Source of the DNA: Hemerocallis citrina
Taxonomy: Eukaryota > Streptophyta > Magnoliopsida > Asparagales > Asphodelaceae
Assembly: GCA_017893485.1 (NCBI GenBank)
Contig: CM030365.1
Coordinates: forward strand, 30,650,289 to 30,714,288
Length of the DNA stretch: 64,000 nucleotides
Direction: 5' to 3'
The position numbers were made by a program, and so were the translations under genes. Shown in pieces: positions 1 to 10,809 of the stretch. The notes beneath the pieces were generated by a model, which ran no database searches, was not told where the DNA came from, and saw only the letters and a list, made by a program, of their open reading frames with translations. Each line of letters opens with the position of its first letter. The stretch's first letter is position 1.

Positions 1-314
1 TACCCTCTTTTCGATCTCAACCCTTCATTCAACTCTTCTTTTAATCTCAGCCACACCGTTCAAGTAAAAACCATATTCTTCTCATTCCCCTTTCACTTTT
101 ACTTTTTCCCAAATTTTCCAGTCGGCTACTCTGAAGACCACTTCGTTGCTGCTTTTGAAAAGCTGCTCTTGAAGCTTTTGAAGATCTTGGCGTTTGCTGC
201 TTCTGGCATTGATTTCGTGTCGGGTCTCTTGACTGCTTGTGCTTCTTTCTCTAGTTGTGGGTAATAATTTTTTTAATCTCTCTCTCTTTTCAAAAGTTTC
301 CTAGACTTTCAAAT
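1..314 (+). other. CT-rich leader before a retrotransposon-associated ORF
   Basis: AT- and CT-rich non-coding sequence directly upstream of the ATG at 315. It resembles a transcript leader, with TCTCTCTCTTTTC just before the start codon. No conserved coding frame is seen. It is probably part of the internal 3' region of the copia element whose LTR begins at 1741. Confidence 0.4.
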
Positions 315-1380
315 ATGCCTAAACCTAAGACAGATAGAGGTTCTAATGTAAAAGAAGGTCAATCTTCTCAGAACTATCTTCAATACTTAAGGAATCACAA
401 TCTTGTTGAGAAATTTTTTCTCATATGTCAAATTGTAATATTTCCGGGTAGATTTGTCAATTTTCTTGTTTTAGATAGGTTCCCCATCGCCCCATTGTTT
501 GAACAATGTGGTTTATTTGAATTACTTTCCCTTGTAAATCAACCCTATTACTATACCTCAACATATCTATTTATTTTATACAAATATGAAGGTTTCCACC
601 TCCGAGGATGGTAACGAAATATTTTTTACTACTACGGTGAAAAATATTTGAATGAGGTTAACCCCTAAGAAATTGGGAATTATTTTGGGTATCCCTTATG
701 AAGGATCAGATTTAGGGAAAATTGAAATGGATGATCAATCTATTTTTTCCAAAATCTTTTTACCTAATCGAGGTCCTCCAATGACCAACAATTCGATTAC
801 TCCTCTAGCCAAGCTTGTTGCGCGCATATTGTTGTATAACATTATCCCTAAAACGGATAGCTACGACCAATTCTCTTTTGAATTGCGACAAGCAATGTAT
901 GCCATTTTCGGCAACATCCAAATAAATTGGAGTCGGGTCATTTTCAATTGTCTCCATAAGGCTCACACATTTTTCCTTCCTTTTGGTGCACTTCTTACTC
1001 ATGTTTTCAATTTTATGAAGTTGATCTTGATTCCGAGTCGAGTGTTATTACTCACTATGAGTTTTGACCATACGAGTTTAGCTCGTATGAAGATTCTTAA
1101 CTCTCCTCCTCGGTCTCCTCAAAGGAATGTACCTTCTATTTCTTTAGCCACTTCTGGTCGTCGGACTTCTACTTCTAGTTCTTCTCGTCCTAGAGCTGTC
1201 TTTGCTGATCCCGAGAGTCTTTATACTTCGGTTAATTATCTCATGGACCGTACTGATCTTATCCTATCAAGACAGGATAATCTTGAAGCTGGTCTTGCTA
1301 ACCTTACTCACGTGTTCACTCAACAATTTCCACAACCTCCTCCTGCCTCCACAGGTGATGACGACGATGAAGACGAATAA
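315..1380 (+). pseudogene. Extra ORF of a SIRE-like copia element, broken
   Basis: A retrotransposon-associated ORF resembling the extra ORF (putative plant transposon protein domain type) found 3' of pol in some plant elements. The reading starts at ATG 315 with a basic N-terminus, continues through a hydrophobic globular part, changes frame between about 545 and 585, meets an in-frame TGA at 649-651, and then runs open to the TAA at 1378-1380. The last 100 residues are Ser/Pro/Thr-rich and end in an acidic tail of Asp and Glu. About 360 bases separate it from the polypurine tract and LTR, the position of the env-like ORF in SIRE elements. Function is unknown. The homology assignment rests on pattern memory and context, so a captured plant gene cannot be excluded. 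Confidence 0.5.
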
Positions 1381-1740
1381 ACATGATGTATTTTTTTCTT
1401 TTCAACTATGTTTTATGTTTGGTTTTTTTTTCCTTCTGTTATGTAATCTGCAACAATGAACTTGCTTTCTTATGTATCAATGAGTTATGATTACACAATG
1501 TTTATTTTGTTCTTTATGATGTACCATTCCTCCTTATGTTTTTGTTGATGACAAAGGGGGAGAAAAATATGGTTTTGTTTATATGTTTTATGTTGTGCAT
1601 GTTTTACAATTTTCTGCATATTGTACATTATTTAGGGGGAGCTTATTTCACATTTGTATATCATTAAATTATGTGTGACATCTTGGTATGTATATTGTTT
1701 TTTTAAGTTATTGTGTTGTCATCATCAAAAAGGGGGAGAA
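1381..1740 (+). other. 3' non-coding tail and polypurine tract of the copia element
   Basis: AT-rich spacer with two purine tracts containing AGGGGGAGAA (near 1553 and 1727-1740). The second directly precedes a TGTTG LTR start, the usual position of the plus-strand primer. Repeated GGGGGAGA tracts after the last ORF are typical of SIRE/Maximus copia elements. No gene is seen. Confidence 0.6.
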
Positions 1741-2030
1741 TGTTGATTCTTGGTTTTGATGATTACAACACAATACAAAGTGTAAGCCCTATTTTCAGAT
1801 TTTACTGTATTTTATTTTATTTTGATTATTGTATTTGATTCCTTTATTATAGTGTATTTTGTCTTTTCTTAGGTTCTTTTATTCTATCTTGATCAATCTG
1901 TGTTCTTTGGTTGGATTCTGTTCTCTTTGCAAATTTTGCCCTTTCTATTTTTTGTCTGATTTGTTCTCCTTTGTGTTCGTCTCATCTCATTGCACTCTTT
2001 TTTTTCTTTTTGGAGCAAAAATCGATACCC
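1741..2030 (+). mobile_element. 3' LTR (start) of a SIRE-like Ty1/copia element, truncated
   Basis: Begins TGTTGATTCTTGGTTTTGAT right after a polypurine tract, the typical start of SIRE-clade LTRs. The right boundary is not visible: by about 2030 the sequence becomes similar to the chromoviral LTR at 44853-47660, so this LTR appears truncated by that fragment. No second copy lies in the window, so the length cannot be checked. Confidence 0.55.
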
Positions 2031-3000
2031 AGAACCCACAAAAATCTCAACCTAAAACCCTAATTCTTGATCCCCTATATATACCCTATTAATTAACCCT
2101 AATTTATTCCACCCTCTCTCTCTCACCACCATTTTCTCTCTCCCCAATCCCCTACCCTTCTCCTTCTCTGTTTCGTTGCACCCCAAACCCAACCGGAACC
2201 CCTTCACCCCAAGGCCATCTCCGATCGCCTTCCACCACCGTCACCACCACCATCGTCTTCACAATCCCCTCGCCACTGCAACCTCATCACCGTCGTGTTC
2301 CCCGTCATCATCCCCGTTCTCCTCGTCGAACCCAATCCACCGTGGTTTTCCCGTCGCCCTAACCCATCTCCATGCACCCCCCCATTGTCACCGCCGTCAC
2401 TCGCCGCTCCACCAAAGTCCCCTAGCATCGCCGCTCAAGTCCCCGATCGCTACTGTCGTCGGCTCTCTATTTCCAACCGAAAATAGAGCTCGCCTTCGTC
2501 GATGCTACCGTCCCGTTGCTTCCTGACCGTGGTGCCGTCGTCTTCGGTGTGGTGCCGTCGTCTTCGGCGTGGTGCCGATGTCGCTCTGCCGCCGTCGCAG
2601 TCGCCCTACAGTCACACGGTGCTTTCTCTCTCTCTCATTGCCGAAGGTTGAAGAAGATTGCCAACTGGTCAGTTTTGCTGTCCCGTGTTTTGGCACAGCG
2701 GATCTGGAGTAACTGTCCCGTGTTCTGTCTCGATCCGGTGTGTGGGATTTTGTTGAGTTGTTGTTGCTTTGTTTGCTAGGATTTCTTCGAACGTATTTTG
2801 CACGTGTCTTTTGGGATTTTTGCTCGGGATTCTGATCCCGTTATTCTTATTATTTGAATATGCAAATTAACAGGCAAGTCTCTTCTTTTACTAGTATTTT
2901 ATTTGTTCAAGTTTATTTGATCTCCCGCAAGTAGATCCCATCCATTTCGTTATCATACTGCTTTTGACAATCTCCGTTAAGTTTATCGAGGGTTTACAAG
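2031..3000 (+). mobile_element. Chromoviral LTR fragment, same family as 44853-47660
   Basis: CT-rich leader-like sequence ending in GGGATTCTGATCCCGTTATTC and then ACAGGCAAGTCTCTTCTT. The same order of motifs, with similar spacing, occurs at 45,640-45,820. The ORFs across 2176-2779 are low-complexity Pro/Ser/His/Arg translations of this CT-rich tract. It is truncated on both sides and lacks the terminal GGGCGTGACA. I infer an old LTR remnant. Confidence 0.5.
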
Positions 3001-3539
3001 TAGCGCTCCAAATCCCCATATCGGGAACCTGAGACTCTACTCTAGGAGTCAAACTTCACAATAGCCAAATCATAGAAAGTACAGGAAAATTTAAAACTTT
3101 TATTCCATATAAATGTTACATTTACAAGTGTTACAATGTCCAAATAAAAATTACAATATTTACAACAATATAACAGTACTTGCATATGTCCCTTGGATCC
3201 TTCGACCAACTCGAGCTCTGTAGTACCTGTAGATCAGCTCTGGATACCTACAAGGTGGGGAACGTCAGTACTTCGACTGACGCAAAGCTAGTGATAACAG
3301 CGATCCTCTAAAATTCAATCACAACCATTAATTTATGCAAAATAGAAAGGTGTTGTACCAAAACAAGGGTTTAATGGATTCGGGTTCTAGTGCAGTGTTA
3401 TGCCATGACCTTATGACTAGATGCAGCAAACTCACATGCCTGACTCTAATGCAAGCAAGACTTTGAAGCACGAATGCATCCCACACTACATACGCCCCTA
3501 AATCTAGCCGTCTTTCTCCACAATTTAGGGATTCGAACC
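3001..3539 (-). mobile_element. Chromoviral LTR fragment in minus orientation
   Basis: Starts near TAGCGCTCCAAATCCCC, a decayed version of the TGTAACGCCCCGA end seen at 7431 and 62907. It keeps the same series of motifs, including AACGTCAGTACTTCGACTGACG, comparable to the GTACGTCAGTTTATTCAACC block at 7686 in the complete LTR. It is cut on the right by the MITE starting near 3540. A Pol III B-box-like GGGTTCGAATCC (minus strand) lies at its edge. No coding potential is seen. Confidence 0.5.
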
Positions 3540-3888
3540 CTTCCGTTGTGCACTAGGCAGTCGTGTGCACTTGGCCTTTCCGCCTTCGTATTGACGATCC
3601 GAATTGTTCACATTGATCTAGACATCTAAGTTAGTCTAAATATATAAAATTAAATCATTTGAAATTAATTTGCCCATCCATCTTGTAACTTTAAAAAACA
3701 ACGATTTTCAGCTATACAATTTTGTAACACTTCAATGGATGGGCAAATGAATTTTAAATAATTTGATTTTATATATTTAGACTAATTTAGATATGTTGAT
3801 CAATGTGAACTGTTCAGATCGTCAATATGAAGGCGGGAAGGCCGAGAGCACACGAGTGCACACGGCGGCCAAATGCACAATTGTAGGG

Positions 3889-3890
<2 letters not shown>
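3540..3890. mobile_element. MITE-1, long-TIR element next to (TA)n
   Basis: The two halves are inverted repeats of more than 120 bp. The left arm runs through GGCCTTTCCGCCTTCGTATT and CATTTGCCCATCC-type blocks, and the right arm carries their reverse complements ending ...AAGGCGGGAAGGCC. It is non-coding. The outer right end abuts a TA microsatellite at 3891. The same family recurs at 4420-4840. The ORFs here that encode Tyr-Ile runs are only TA-repeat translations. The element type resembles (TA)n-associated MITEs such as rice micron, but superfamily is not proven. Confidence 0.65.
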
Positions 3891-3942
<52 letters not shown>

Positions 3943-4403
3943 AAACACAAAGAAAGCTATCAAGTGTTTCTCCTTCAATCACCCCAAAAATCAAAGGTCC
4001 AGATCTAACCCCACAAAACATATTTTTCTCCCTAAAAGTTTTCCTCCAAAACTCAAATTCAAATCTCCCACCCAAAACAACTCCTATATTTATTTAATTT
4101 TTTTTTCTCTCTCTCTCTCCCTCGCTCTTCTATTAAAAAAATTAAGAAAATAAAATTTAAAATTTTTTTTTAAAAATAAAAAATTTAAAAACTAAAAAAA
4201 TTACAAATTTAAAAACTTTTAAAAAGTTCAAAAAAATCAAAAAAAAATCATATAATATGTTTTTTGCTGGACCCCCAAAAGTTTCTCATATAATATGTTT
4301 GCTACTTCAATTAATTTGCTCGACCTCCAAATTTTTTTATATAATCAAATAAGGTGCACCGTTCCAAAGACGTGCGTAGGCACGTGTCAACGGGCAAACC
4401 TAG
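3891..4403 (+). mobile_element. Helitron-1, non-autonomous, with expanded TA 5' end
   Basis: The 3' end shows the Helitron signature: a hairpin ACGTGC-GTAG-GCACGT at about 4370-4385, a short spacer, then CTAG at 4400-4403 followed by T. The 5' part, AATAAAACACAAAGAAAGCTAT, matches the starts of Helitron-2 (20316) and Helitron-3 (35361). Between the expected TC terminus and this motif the TA run has expanded to 3892-3938, so the exact 5' end is unclear. No Rep/helicase gene is present. Confidence 0.65.
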
Positions 4404-4419
4404 TATATATATATATATA

Positions 4420-4838
4420 GGGAAGTCTTCCGTAGTGCACCCACCACCAATGGTGCACATGGCGTGTGCACTCGACCTTTCCGCCTTCGTATCGACGATC
4501 CAAACCGTTCACATTGATCTACATATCTAAATTAGTTTAAATATGTAAAATCAAATCATTTAAAATTCATTTGCCCATCCATTGAAGTGTTACAAAATTG
4601 TATAGCTGAAAATCATTATTTTTTATAATCACATGATGGATGGGTAAATGAATTTCAAATAATTTGATTTTACATATTTAGACTAACTTAGATGTGTAGA
4701 TCAATGTGAACGGTTAGGATCGTCGATACGAAGGCGGGAAGGCCGAATGCACACGAGTGCACACGGAGGGGTGGTGCACAATGGAAGGCCGAATGCACAT
4801 GAGTGCACACGGAGGGATGGTGCACAATGGAAGATTTT

Positions 4839-4840
<2 letters not shown>
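4420..4840. mobile_element. MITE-2, complete copy flanked by TA repeats
   Basis: Ends are GGGAAGTCTTCCGTAGTGCA on the left and, inverted, GGAAAATCTTCCATTGTGCA on the right. Both are embedded in TA repeats (4404-4419 and 4841-4890). Long inverted arms carry the same CCTTTCCGCCTTCG and TTTGCCCATCCATTG blocks as MITE-1. A local duplication near the right end repeats a GTGCACAATGGAAG block (about 4770-4790 and 4821-4835). Non-coding. Confidence 0.7.

Positions 4841-4890
<50 letters not shown>
4841..4890. repeat. (TA)25 microsatellite
   Basis: Fifty bases of pure TA. It is the target of the hAT-A insertion, whose left terminus TAGGG starts inside its last unit, so the 8-bp target duplication (TATATATA on the left, TATATATC on the right) is ambiguous. 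Confidence 0.95.
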
Positions 4891-4893
<3 letters not shown>

Positions 4894-5165
4894 ATGGAAA
4901 CCGGGCCGGGCTGACCCACGACCTGCTTGCCAAACCCAGCCCATTAAAATACGGTTCGGGTCCTAGTCGAACCCGCAAGTCTAAGCGGGTCGACCCGGGT
5001 CGTCAAATAATGATTTCCAACCCGTTGAACCCGACCCGTGAACCCAGTGAATAGTGCCAAACCTGCCCGCAAACCCACGGGTCGACCCGTGGGTTTCGAA
5101 CCGTTAGACACGTACGGGCCAAACGTTCGACCCGTACGGGTCGACCGTTCGACTCGACGGTCCAA
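4889..5165. promoter_or_regulatory. hAT-A left TIR and subterminal CGGGTC/GACCCG array
   Basis: After the TIR there are about nine copies of GACCCG or its complement CGGGTC within 5' 250 bases, several arranged as back-to-back palindromes such as GGGTCGACCCG. A similar set lies inside the right end. In hAT elements, clustered subterminal hexamers are transposase binding sites; that role here is inferred. 5166-5727 is AT-rich non-coding leader with TATATATACGAG near 5458. Confidence 0.6.
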
Positions 5166-5727
5166 CGGCCGAAAACAGTTGCCAACGGCTGTTATAGCCA
5201 TTTTTTGGTTTTTTTTGTTTTTTGTTTTTGTTTTTTTTATTTTTCCTGTAAATATACCTTAAACCCAATCTAAAATTTTACACCTTATTCTCTTACTCTC
5301 TCTCCTACTACTCAACTCAATATCAATTTTTTGAAATTTTGTCAACAAAGAAGCTAGCAACATAGAAGCGACAAATTCCGATCGTATCGAATTCAACATT
5401 CAACTACGTCTTCAAGTCTTCAACTCCTCCAAGGCTCCAACAAAGAAGCTCACTTTCTATATATATACGAGTCCGGACTTCTACTTCTACTTCTACTTTT
5501 ATTTTCACTCTCATTCTATATACGAGTACCCGCAAAATACGGTATCAAAATTTCACAACCCTCTTATTGTCTTGATATTTTTTTTGTAGTTATAAATTTT
5601 TTTATCTTATTTTTTTGTTGGTTTTTTGATCTTCTCTCTCACAACCCTTCTATTATTTTCTAGATATTTTTTAAACTTATCTTGAATAGATTGTATTTAC
5701 TTTTTTCACATACACTACTATATCAAC

Positions 5728-7046
5728 ATGTCTAGATTACGAGGTAGCGGCTGTAGTCAAAGTGGACAAAATTCCATCGGCACTTCTTGTAGGCCTCTAA
5801 TTGTCTCACAAAATGAAACCACCGAAGAGTACCCTATGACAGAACACATTAGTACACACGATGAGTTTATAGAAGACATAGACATTGAAGAAGAACCACA
5901 AACACAAGCAACCGAAACAACACAACCGGGTAGTAGTAGTAGGAAAACTAGAGGGAAAACTAGTGATTGGCACAAATTTTATGATTATATTCCGGACGAA
6001 GGAAATATGGGTATAGGTATTAAAATTTGTAAAACATGTTCGAAGCCATACAAATCGAAGAAGGGTGAGGGGACGGGTACAATAAAACGACACATCTAAA
6101 ATGTACACAAAGAACTTCTTGTAGACCTACCCAGCCAACAAAAATTCCACCCTAGGGCCGGTGTAGTTGATAGCCATTTTGATGAGCCCGAACTTGTTCA
6201 TCGGGAAATGGTCCGACTAGGAATCAAGGAAGAGTTGCCATTTTCCTATTTCGAGAGTAGGGACTTAGAAACTTTTAACCAAACCGCCTTAAACCCGCAC
6301 TTTAAAAGAATCCCTAGAAATACTTTGAAGTCTAATTGTTTTAAAATGTACAACGAAATGAGAGAAGCTTTGATTACCATTTTATGGAGTTTAACTTGTA
6401 GAGTTTCTCTAACTTCTGATTGTGGGAAGGGTTTCAACAATATTCCAATGATGGCAATAACTTGTCATTGGATCGACAGTTATTGGATCCTTCAAAAAAT
6501 GATCATATCACATACCGCGTTGCCCTATCCCCATAGTGGTAATGAAATTGCAAATCATATTTTAGAAATTTGTGATATTTTTCATATTCGTGATAAAATT
6601 ATGTGTATAAGTTTTGATAATGCATCAACAATGCATCCATTAGTATATTAAAAACTGCATTAAACCCTCCATCTGACAATATTTTTCATGTTAGATGTAC
6701 ATGTCATATTATAAATTTATTTGTTCAAGATGCATTAAAAATAGTCGACCCATATATAGTTAAAATTAGAAATTGTGTATATTTTATTGCATTAAGTGGA
6801 CCTATATTTCAAGAATGGAAAGCTTGGTGTAGGCTTAAAAATGTACATTTTAGAAAATTTCCAAACGATGTTAGACACCGATGGAACTCTACTTTTGATT
6901 TGCTACATGTTGTTACTGCATATAAAGCATGTATAAATGATTTTTGTATGGCAAAAAATATGCCAAATTTTGAAATGACTCCCCAAGCTTTGTTTTATGC
7001 CGAATCTTTGTTAAAATTTTTAGAACCTTTTAAAACAGCAACTTTA
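5728..7046 (+). pseudogene. hAT-A transposase, N-terminal part
   Basis: Encodes the first two thirds of a hAT transposase, which would bind the element ends and cut and paste DNA in the nucleus. Residues 88-125 form a BED zinc finger (DWHKFYDY, then CKTC); the stop TAA at 6097-6099 falls between its two histidines. Reading then continues in the same frame through the RNase H-like core (SDCGKG with the first catalytic Asp, CHWID, then FDNAST with the second Asp). Near 6625-6640 the frame shifts, and the continuation (CTCHII, RHRWNST, FLEPFK) runs to 7046, where a retrotransposon fragment begins. The gene is dead by one stop, one frameshift and the insertion. Similarity to RICESLEEPER-type proteins is clear. 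Confidence 0.85.
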
Positions 7047-7410
7047 AAGAGATATCATAAGACCATTTGGAACTGGTTCTTCTTCTTCGTCAGAAGAGTC
7101 ATCAGATGAATCCGGAGGTGGGGTGATCTCTCGGGATTCAGGCCATTCTTCTCCGTCAGAATCTGCTTGCCCTGGGTAGTACTCTTCCTCGGAATCTGCT
7201 TGTCCAGAATGGTACTCTTCCTCGATGATATGCCAGTCGTCGTCTCCCGCAGGGTCGAAGTGATCAGCTATCTTAGAAATAGAGAGGAAGAAGCATAAGT
7301 CATAGAGCAACACAAATATAAGTCACTTACATTTAAATCTCTAGACTCAAACACACACTCTAATGTCCACTTCTAGGGTGTCATTCCTTATAAATTTGTA
7401 CAAGTGTGAA
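7047..7410 (-). mobile_element. Second, truncated 5' internal region of the Tekay-like element
   Basis: Nearly identical to 15540-15795 but attached to the complete LTR through an intact primer-binding site. It carries the acidic N-terminal half of the upstream ORF; here the start codon seen in the other copy (ATG at 15746-15748) reads ATA, while the position that is a stop in the other copy is Trp. It ends at 7047 at a roughly 10-bp shared stretch AGAGATATCA, suggesting a microhomology-mediated deletion joint with the hAT gene. Confidence 0.75.
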
Positions 7411-7427
7411 GCGTGGCTCTGATACCA
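7411..7427 (-). promoter_or_regulatory. Primer-binding site, initiator tRNA-Met
   Basis: Minus strand reads TGGTATCAGAGCCACGC three bases after the LTR end at 7431. TGGTATCAGAGC is the complement of the 3' end of plant initiator tRNA-Met, the usual primer for these elements. The equivalent site is deleted at the other LTR (near 15797). Confidence 0.9.
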
Positions 7428-8974
7428 CTCTGTAACGCCCCGAATTCCAAAATACACTGAATTTGATATTCCACAGGATCTTTACACTTCATTTAGTACA
7501 ATTTTACAAGGAAATTAAAACTTTTCACTTTACATCAGAGTTTACATGATACTTTACACTTTACATTGCACAGTGGAAGTAAATTTACAACATTTAAATA
7601 AATGTACAACAACATTTAATAATCTTTAGGCATCTGTTCCTCTTTAATCTTTATCATGTCATTTACCCTGCATACAAAACTGTGGGTACGTCAGTTTATT
7701 CAACCGACGAACATTATACACGGCCATCCTCTCTATGCCGGAAATAGTATAACTTATTTTCCATATTTAACAAACACAAATTTGTCACATATCAAACTAA
7801 AGGGACTACCCTATTGATGTCGTGTTGTGATTGTGCACTTAGTCCTTAATGCAGATATTTATATTATATGACACTAATGCATACTTGTTCGGATTCTATG
7901 CATCCCATACTACATAGGTCCGAGGGCAAGCCTCTTAATCGTTCTTCATCTTTGTAGGGTTCAATCCCTCGTCATGACTTAATCTACTACTGTAACTACG
8001 ATGAGTATCCTAGATGATCTATGAGTACAAGCTCGTGTACAGAAAACCTGTAGGGGAATCCCACGCCATGTCTTGACTCATCAAGCATGCATTCTGTGGC
8101 AATTCAGCCTCCTTCATGGCACACGATCCACTTGCAGTCACCAAACATCCCATAAGCGTGGCTAAAGTCCGATCATTACTGAGTAGTGCCCACGCCATGT
8201 GACTCATCAAGCATGCATTCTGTGGCTCACACCCGCACCGTAAACTCTAGTTCTCATACTCGTGTTTTTCTCTCACTTTCATCACGTCTCCACTATGTAC
8301 TAATCCTTAGTTTTTATTAGAATCATGAACAAAATCAAAGCTCTAGAGTTAGCCTCTCCACTAAACCGGACTTATTCATTCATTCAAACATGACCAACCT
8401 TGGTCTTTCAGTTCAAATTTCATTTCATTTCTTTCCAATTGCCGGGGGAGACTTAGCTACTCTTTTGTTTCAATTCCAATTCACAATTTCCAAAATTGAG
8501 CTTTTCCAGCTCATAAGTTCATTTCATAATCATAACAGATTTTTCTTTTTCAATAGCATGATCTCTAAATTTATTCATGAGTCTATAATCATACATGGAA
8601 TTATATATTTCATCAAATATCAATTTCACATTTAAATCACATCACTAAATGAATATTCACATTTCCAAATTTTCACACAATTCTCCAATGAGAATAATTC
8701 ACATCACATCACTACATATAATTTCTATCTTTATTACACTTCTTTTCTAACATTTTATTTCAAGTCCTTTTGCAAAGTGCAATTTTCATAACAGACAAGT
8801 GTAAATCCATAGTTTTAAATTATACATTTATTCTCAAAACATACTCCATTTCATCCCAAATTAATTTTCATAAATCCCACATATTTTTAGGATAATAGTC
8901 ATATTTTTTCCATAATTTTTTAATCATGAAAAATCCCCAAAAAATTATTTTTTCCACAACATAATCACAATCCG

Positions 8975-9055
8975 AGACCAAGGATCGAACCAGCAACCAC
9001 AGGGAACCCAACCGAAGGCCCAGACCACTAGGCCGAATGTGCTAGGCGGTATAAA
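8975..9055 (-). other. tRNA-like module 1 with Pol III A and B boxes, inside LTR
   Basis: Minus strand: an A-box-like CGGCCTAGTGGTCTGG (9020-9035) and a B-box GGTTCGATCC (8982-8991), about 45 bases apart as in tRNA genes. No complete cloverleaf was worked out. The same block lies at 17266-17345 in the other LTR, so it is part of the LTR. It may be a fossil tRNA or SINE head. Confidence 0.55.
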
Positions 9056-9134
9056 GAAGGTGGAGAGCATTAAATGCTCTCGGCTGCAGTTGTTTTTTTT
9101 TTTTTTTATTTAAATACCAAACAAAATATATGTT

Positions 9135-9225
9135 GCCCACGGGACTCGAACCGCAAACCCCTGAGACCCGAAGCCTACTGTAGCGAATAGAAACATCCCA
9201 ACCACTTGAGCTATGTGCTCAGGTT
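9135..9225 (-). other. tRNA-like module 2 with Pol III A and B boxes, inside LTR
   Basis: Minus strand: A-box TAGCTCAAGTGG (9202-9213) fits TRGCNNARNNGG, and B-box GGTTCGAGTCCC (9141-9152) fits GGTTCGANTCC. The spacing of about 60 bases is long for a class I tRNA but possible with a variable arm or insertion. The other LTR has the same boxes at 17432-17443 and 17493-17504. Confidence 0.6.
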
Positions 9226-10706
9226 GTCAATAGTTCAACCCGAAGTCTATTTAAATTAATACTCTCTGTTTAGTAAACATTTCGATGTTCAACAAGCTCT
9301 CATTTTATTTTGCTTTTATAAAATTTGCTGTAAATTTCCAGATTGGCTATTCTCAACATAAATTATACTCCAGTATAATAAAAATAATTTTTTCAATAAT
9401 TAAACATACATCTACCATACAATTTGGTTAAATTGTAAGTTACCACTACGACGTTTTCTTTTTCAACATTTCTCATCAAATTTAACAACACTAATCTTTT
9501 TATTAGCAATCAATCCTCTATTTTTAATCATTTCGCAAACATACAATCTATATCTTAATTCATCCATCACAACATTATCACAAAAAGTCCATTTAAGCAC
9601 ATAAAGTAATATTGCCAATCTACTAACTCTTGCATATAATTTTCAATGTTAATAATGAAGTTTTCTTTACACAATCCATAGCCATAATCATTTCGCACAC
9701 AACTTGAATTTTAATAATAGAACCACATGCAATTGCATATCAACATTTCAATCAATCAATAGGTCATTTTTCCAATTAAATGTGTACTCTTATTAGTCTT
9801 TTTCATGCATCATTCTTTCCATTCAAATCTAGCATGCATTCCTAATTAGAAATATAGAAAATTTACCCACCTTAATTGGAGAGACTACACTTAGCAACAC
9901 CTCCTAAACAAATGTCCTTACAAAAGAACGATCCTCCTCCTCGATGCGCGCACACAAGCCTCCACAAAGCCAAACTCGAGCACTCCCCTTGAAGAAAGTC
10001 GGCCTCCCCTTATTTGATGCAAGCACACTTTTCCCACACAAACTCAATTTTTTTACTCACTTGTATACTACTAAATAATGTATTTTTGACTATAGGTTTG
10101 GAGGAAATAATAAGCACAAGAATAACTAGGCTAGGGGGGTGGGTGTTTATACTAAAAGTTTAGGAAAATGGAGGGCTACGATTAACTTAGGAGTTAGAAG
10201 CAAATGGCTAAGATTTAAGGAGGAGTTACACTAACCACCCATGATCAAGTAACCACCACCACCAAGACTCCACTCAAAATTTTGATTTTCCCTCCTAAAC
10301 TCCAAAACCGGCCTAGCATGAAAGGTGCACTTTGCACGTGTACGTGCAATGCACGTGCATGCAACTTGGTCTCCATTTAAAAATTGTACATTATATTTTA
10401 CATGAAAATAACCTTTAAAATGTATTCTACATTACAAGTTGTATTTAAAAATAAAATAGCTCATGGGCTTTTGTTTATGGGCCAAAATAATAATTATAAA
10501 AAGATAACCAATAAATTAGATTTGGGCTTTTAAAAAGAAAGGCTTTTGTCTATTTGAAAAAGGGCTTTATATATAAAAAAATAATTAAGGAGCACATATT
10601 TAAATATCTATACTCATCATAATGAAAATGATTACCAAAAATATTGCACGTGCACACTACGTGCAAAATAAAATAATTTTCGTTAAATGAAAATCGGGGC
10701 ATTACA

Positions 10707-10719
10707 ACACTCCCTCCTT
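10707..10719 (-). promoter_or_regulatory. Polypurine tract of the Tekay-like element
   Basis: Minus strand AAGGAGGGAGTGT directly abuts the LTR start TGTAATGCC. This is the standard plus-strand primer position and sequence type for this lineage. Confidence 0.85.
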
Positions 10720-10809
10720 AGAATAGTTTCTTCTCCGGAACTACAGTCAAGAGTGAGAAACAAAATACAACACTCATAACAAGCACAAGAAAGAATACAA
10801 AGATACAAA

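Larger units (their letters stand above)
7431..10706 (-). mobile_element. Complete LTR of the Tekay-like element (3276 bp)
   Basis: Minus strand begins TGTAATGCCCCGATTTT at 10706 and ends TCGGGGCGTTACA at 7431, a near-perfect short inverted terminus. The polypurine tract lies on one side and the primer-binding site on the other, fixing both ends. It is non-coding. It contains two tRNA-like blocks (see 8975-9225), and repeated CACGTGCA-type motifs near 10330-10365 and 10645-10665. It is closely similar along its length to 15797-18994. Confidence 0.9.

Noticed and set aside
3793..5054. ORFs with long Tyr-Ile runs on both strands
   Set aside because: They are translations of TA microsatellites with short MITE or hAT flanks; no conserved domain.
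9135..9225. Functional tRNA gene
   Set aside because: A and B boxes are good but no clean acceptor stem or anticodon loop could be drawn, and it is duplicated as part of an LTR.
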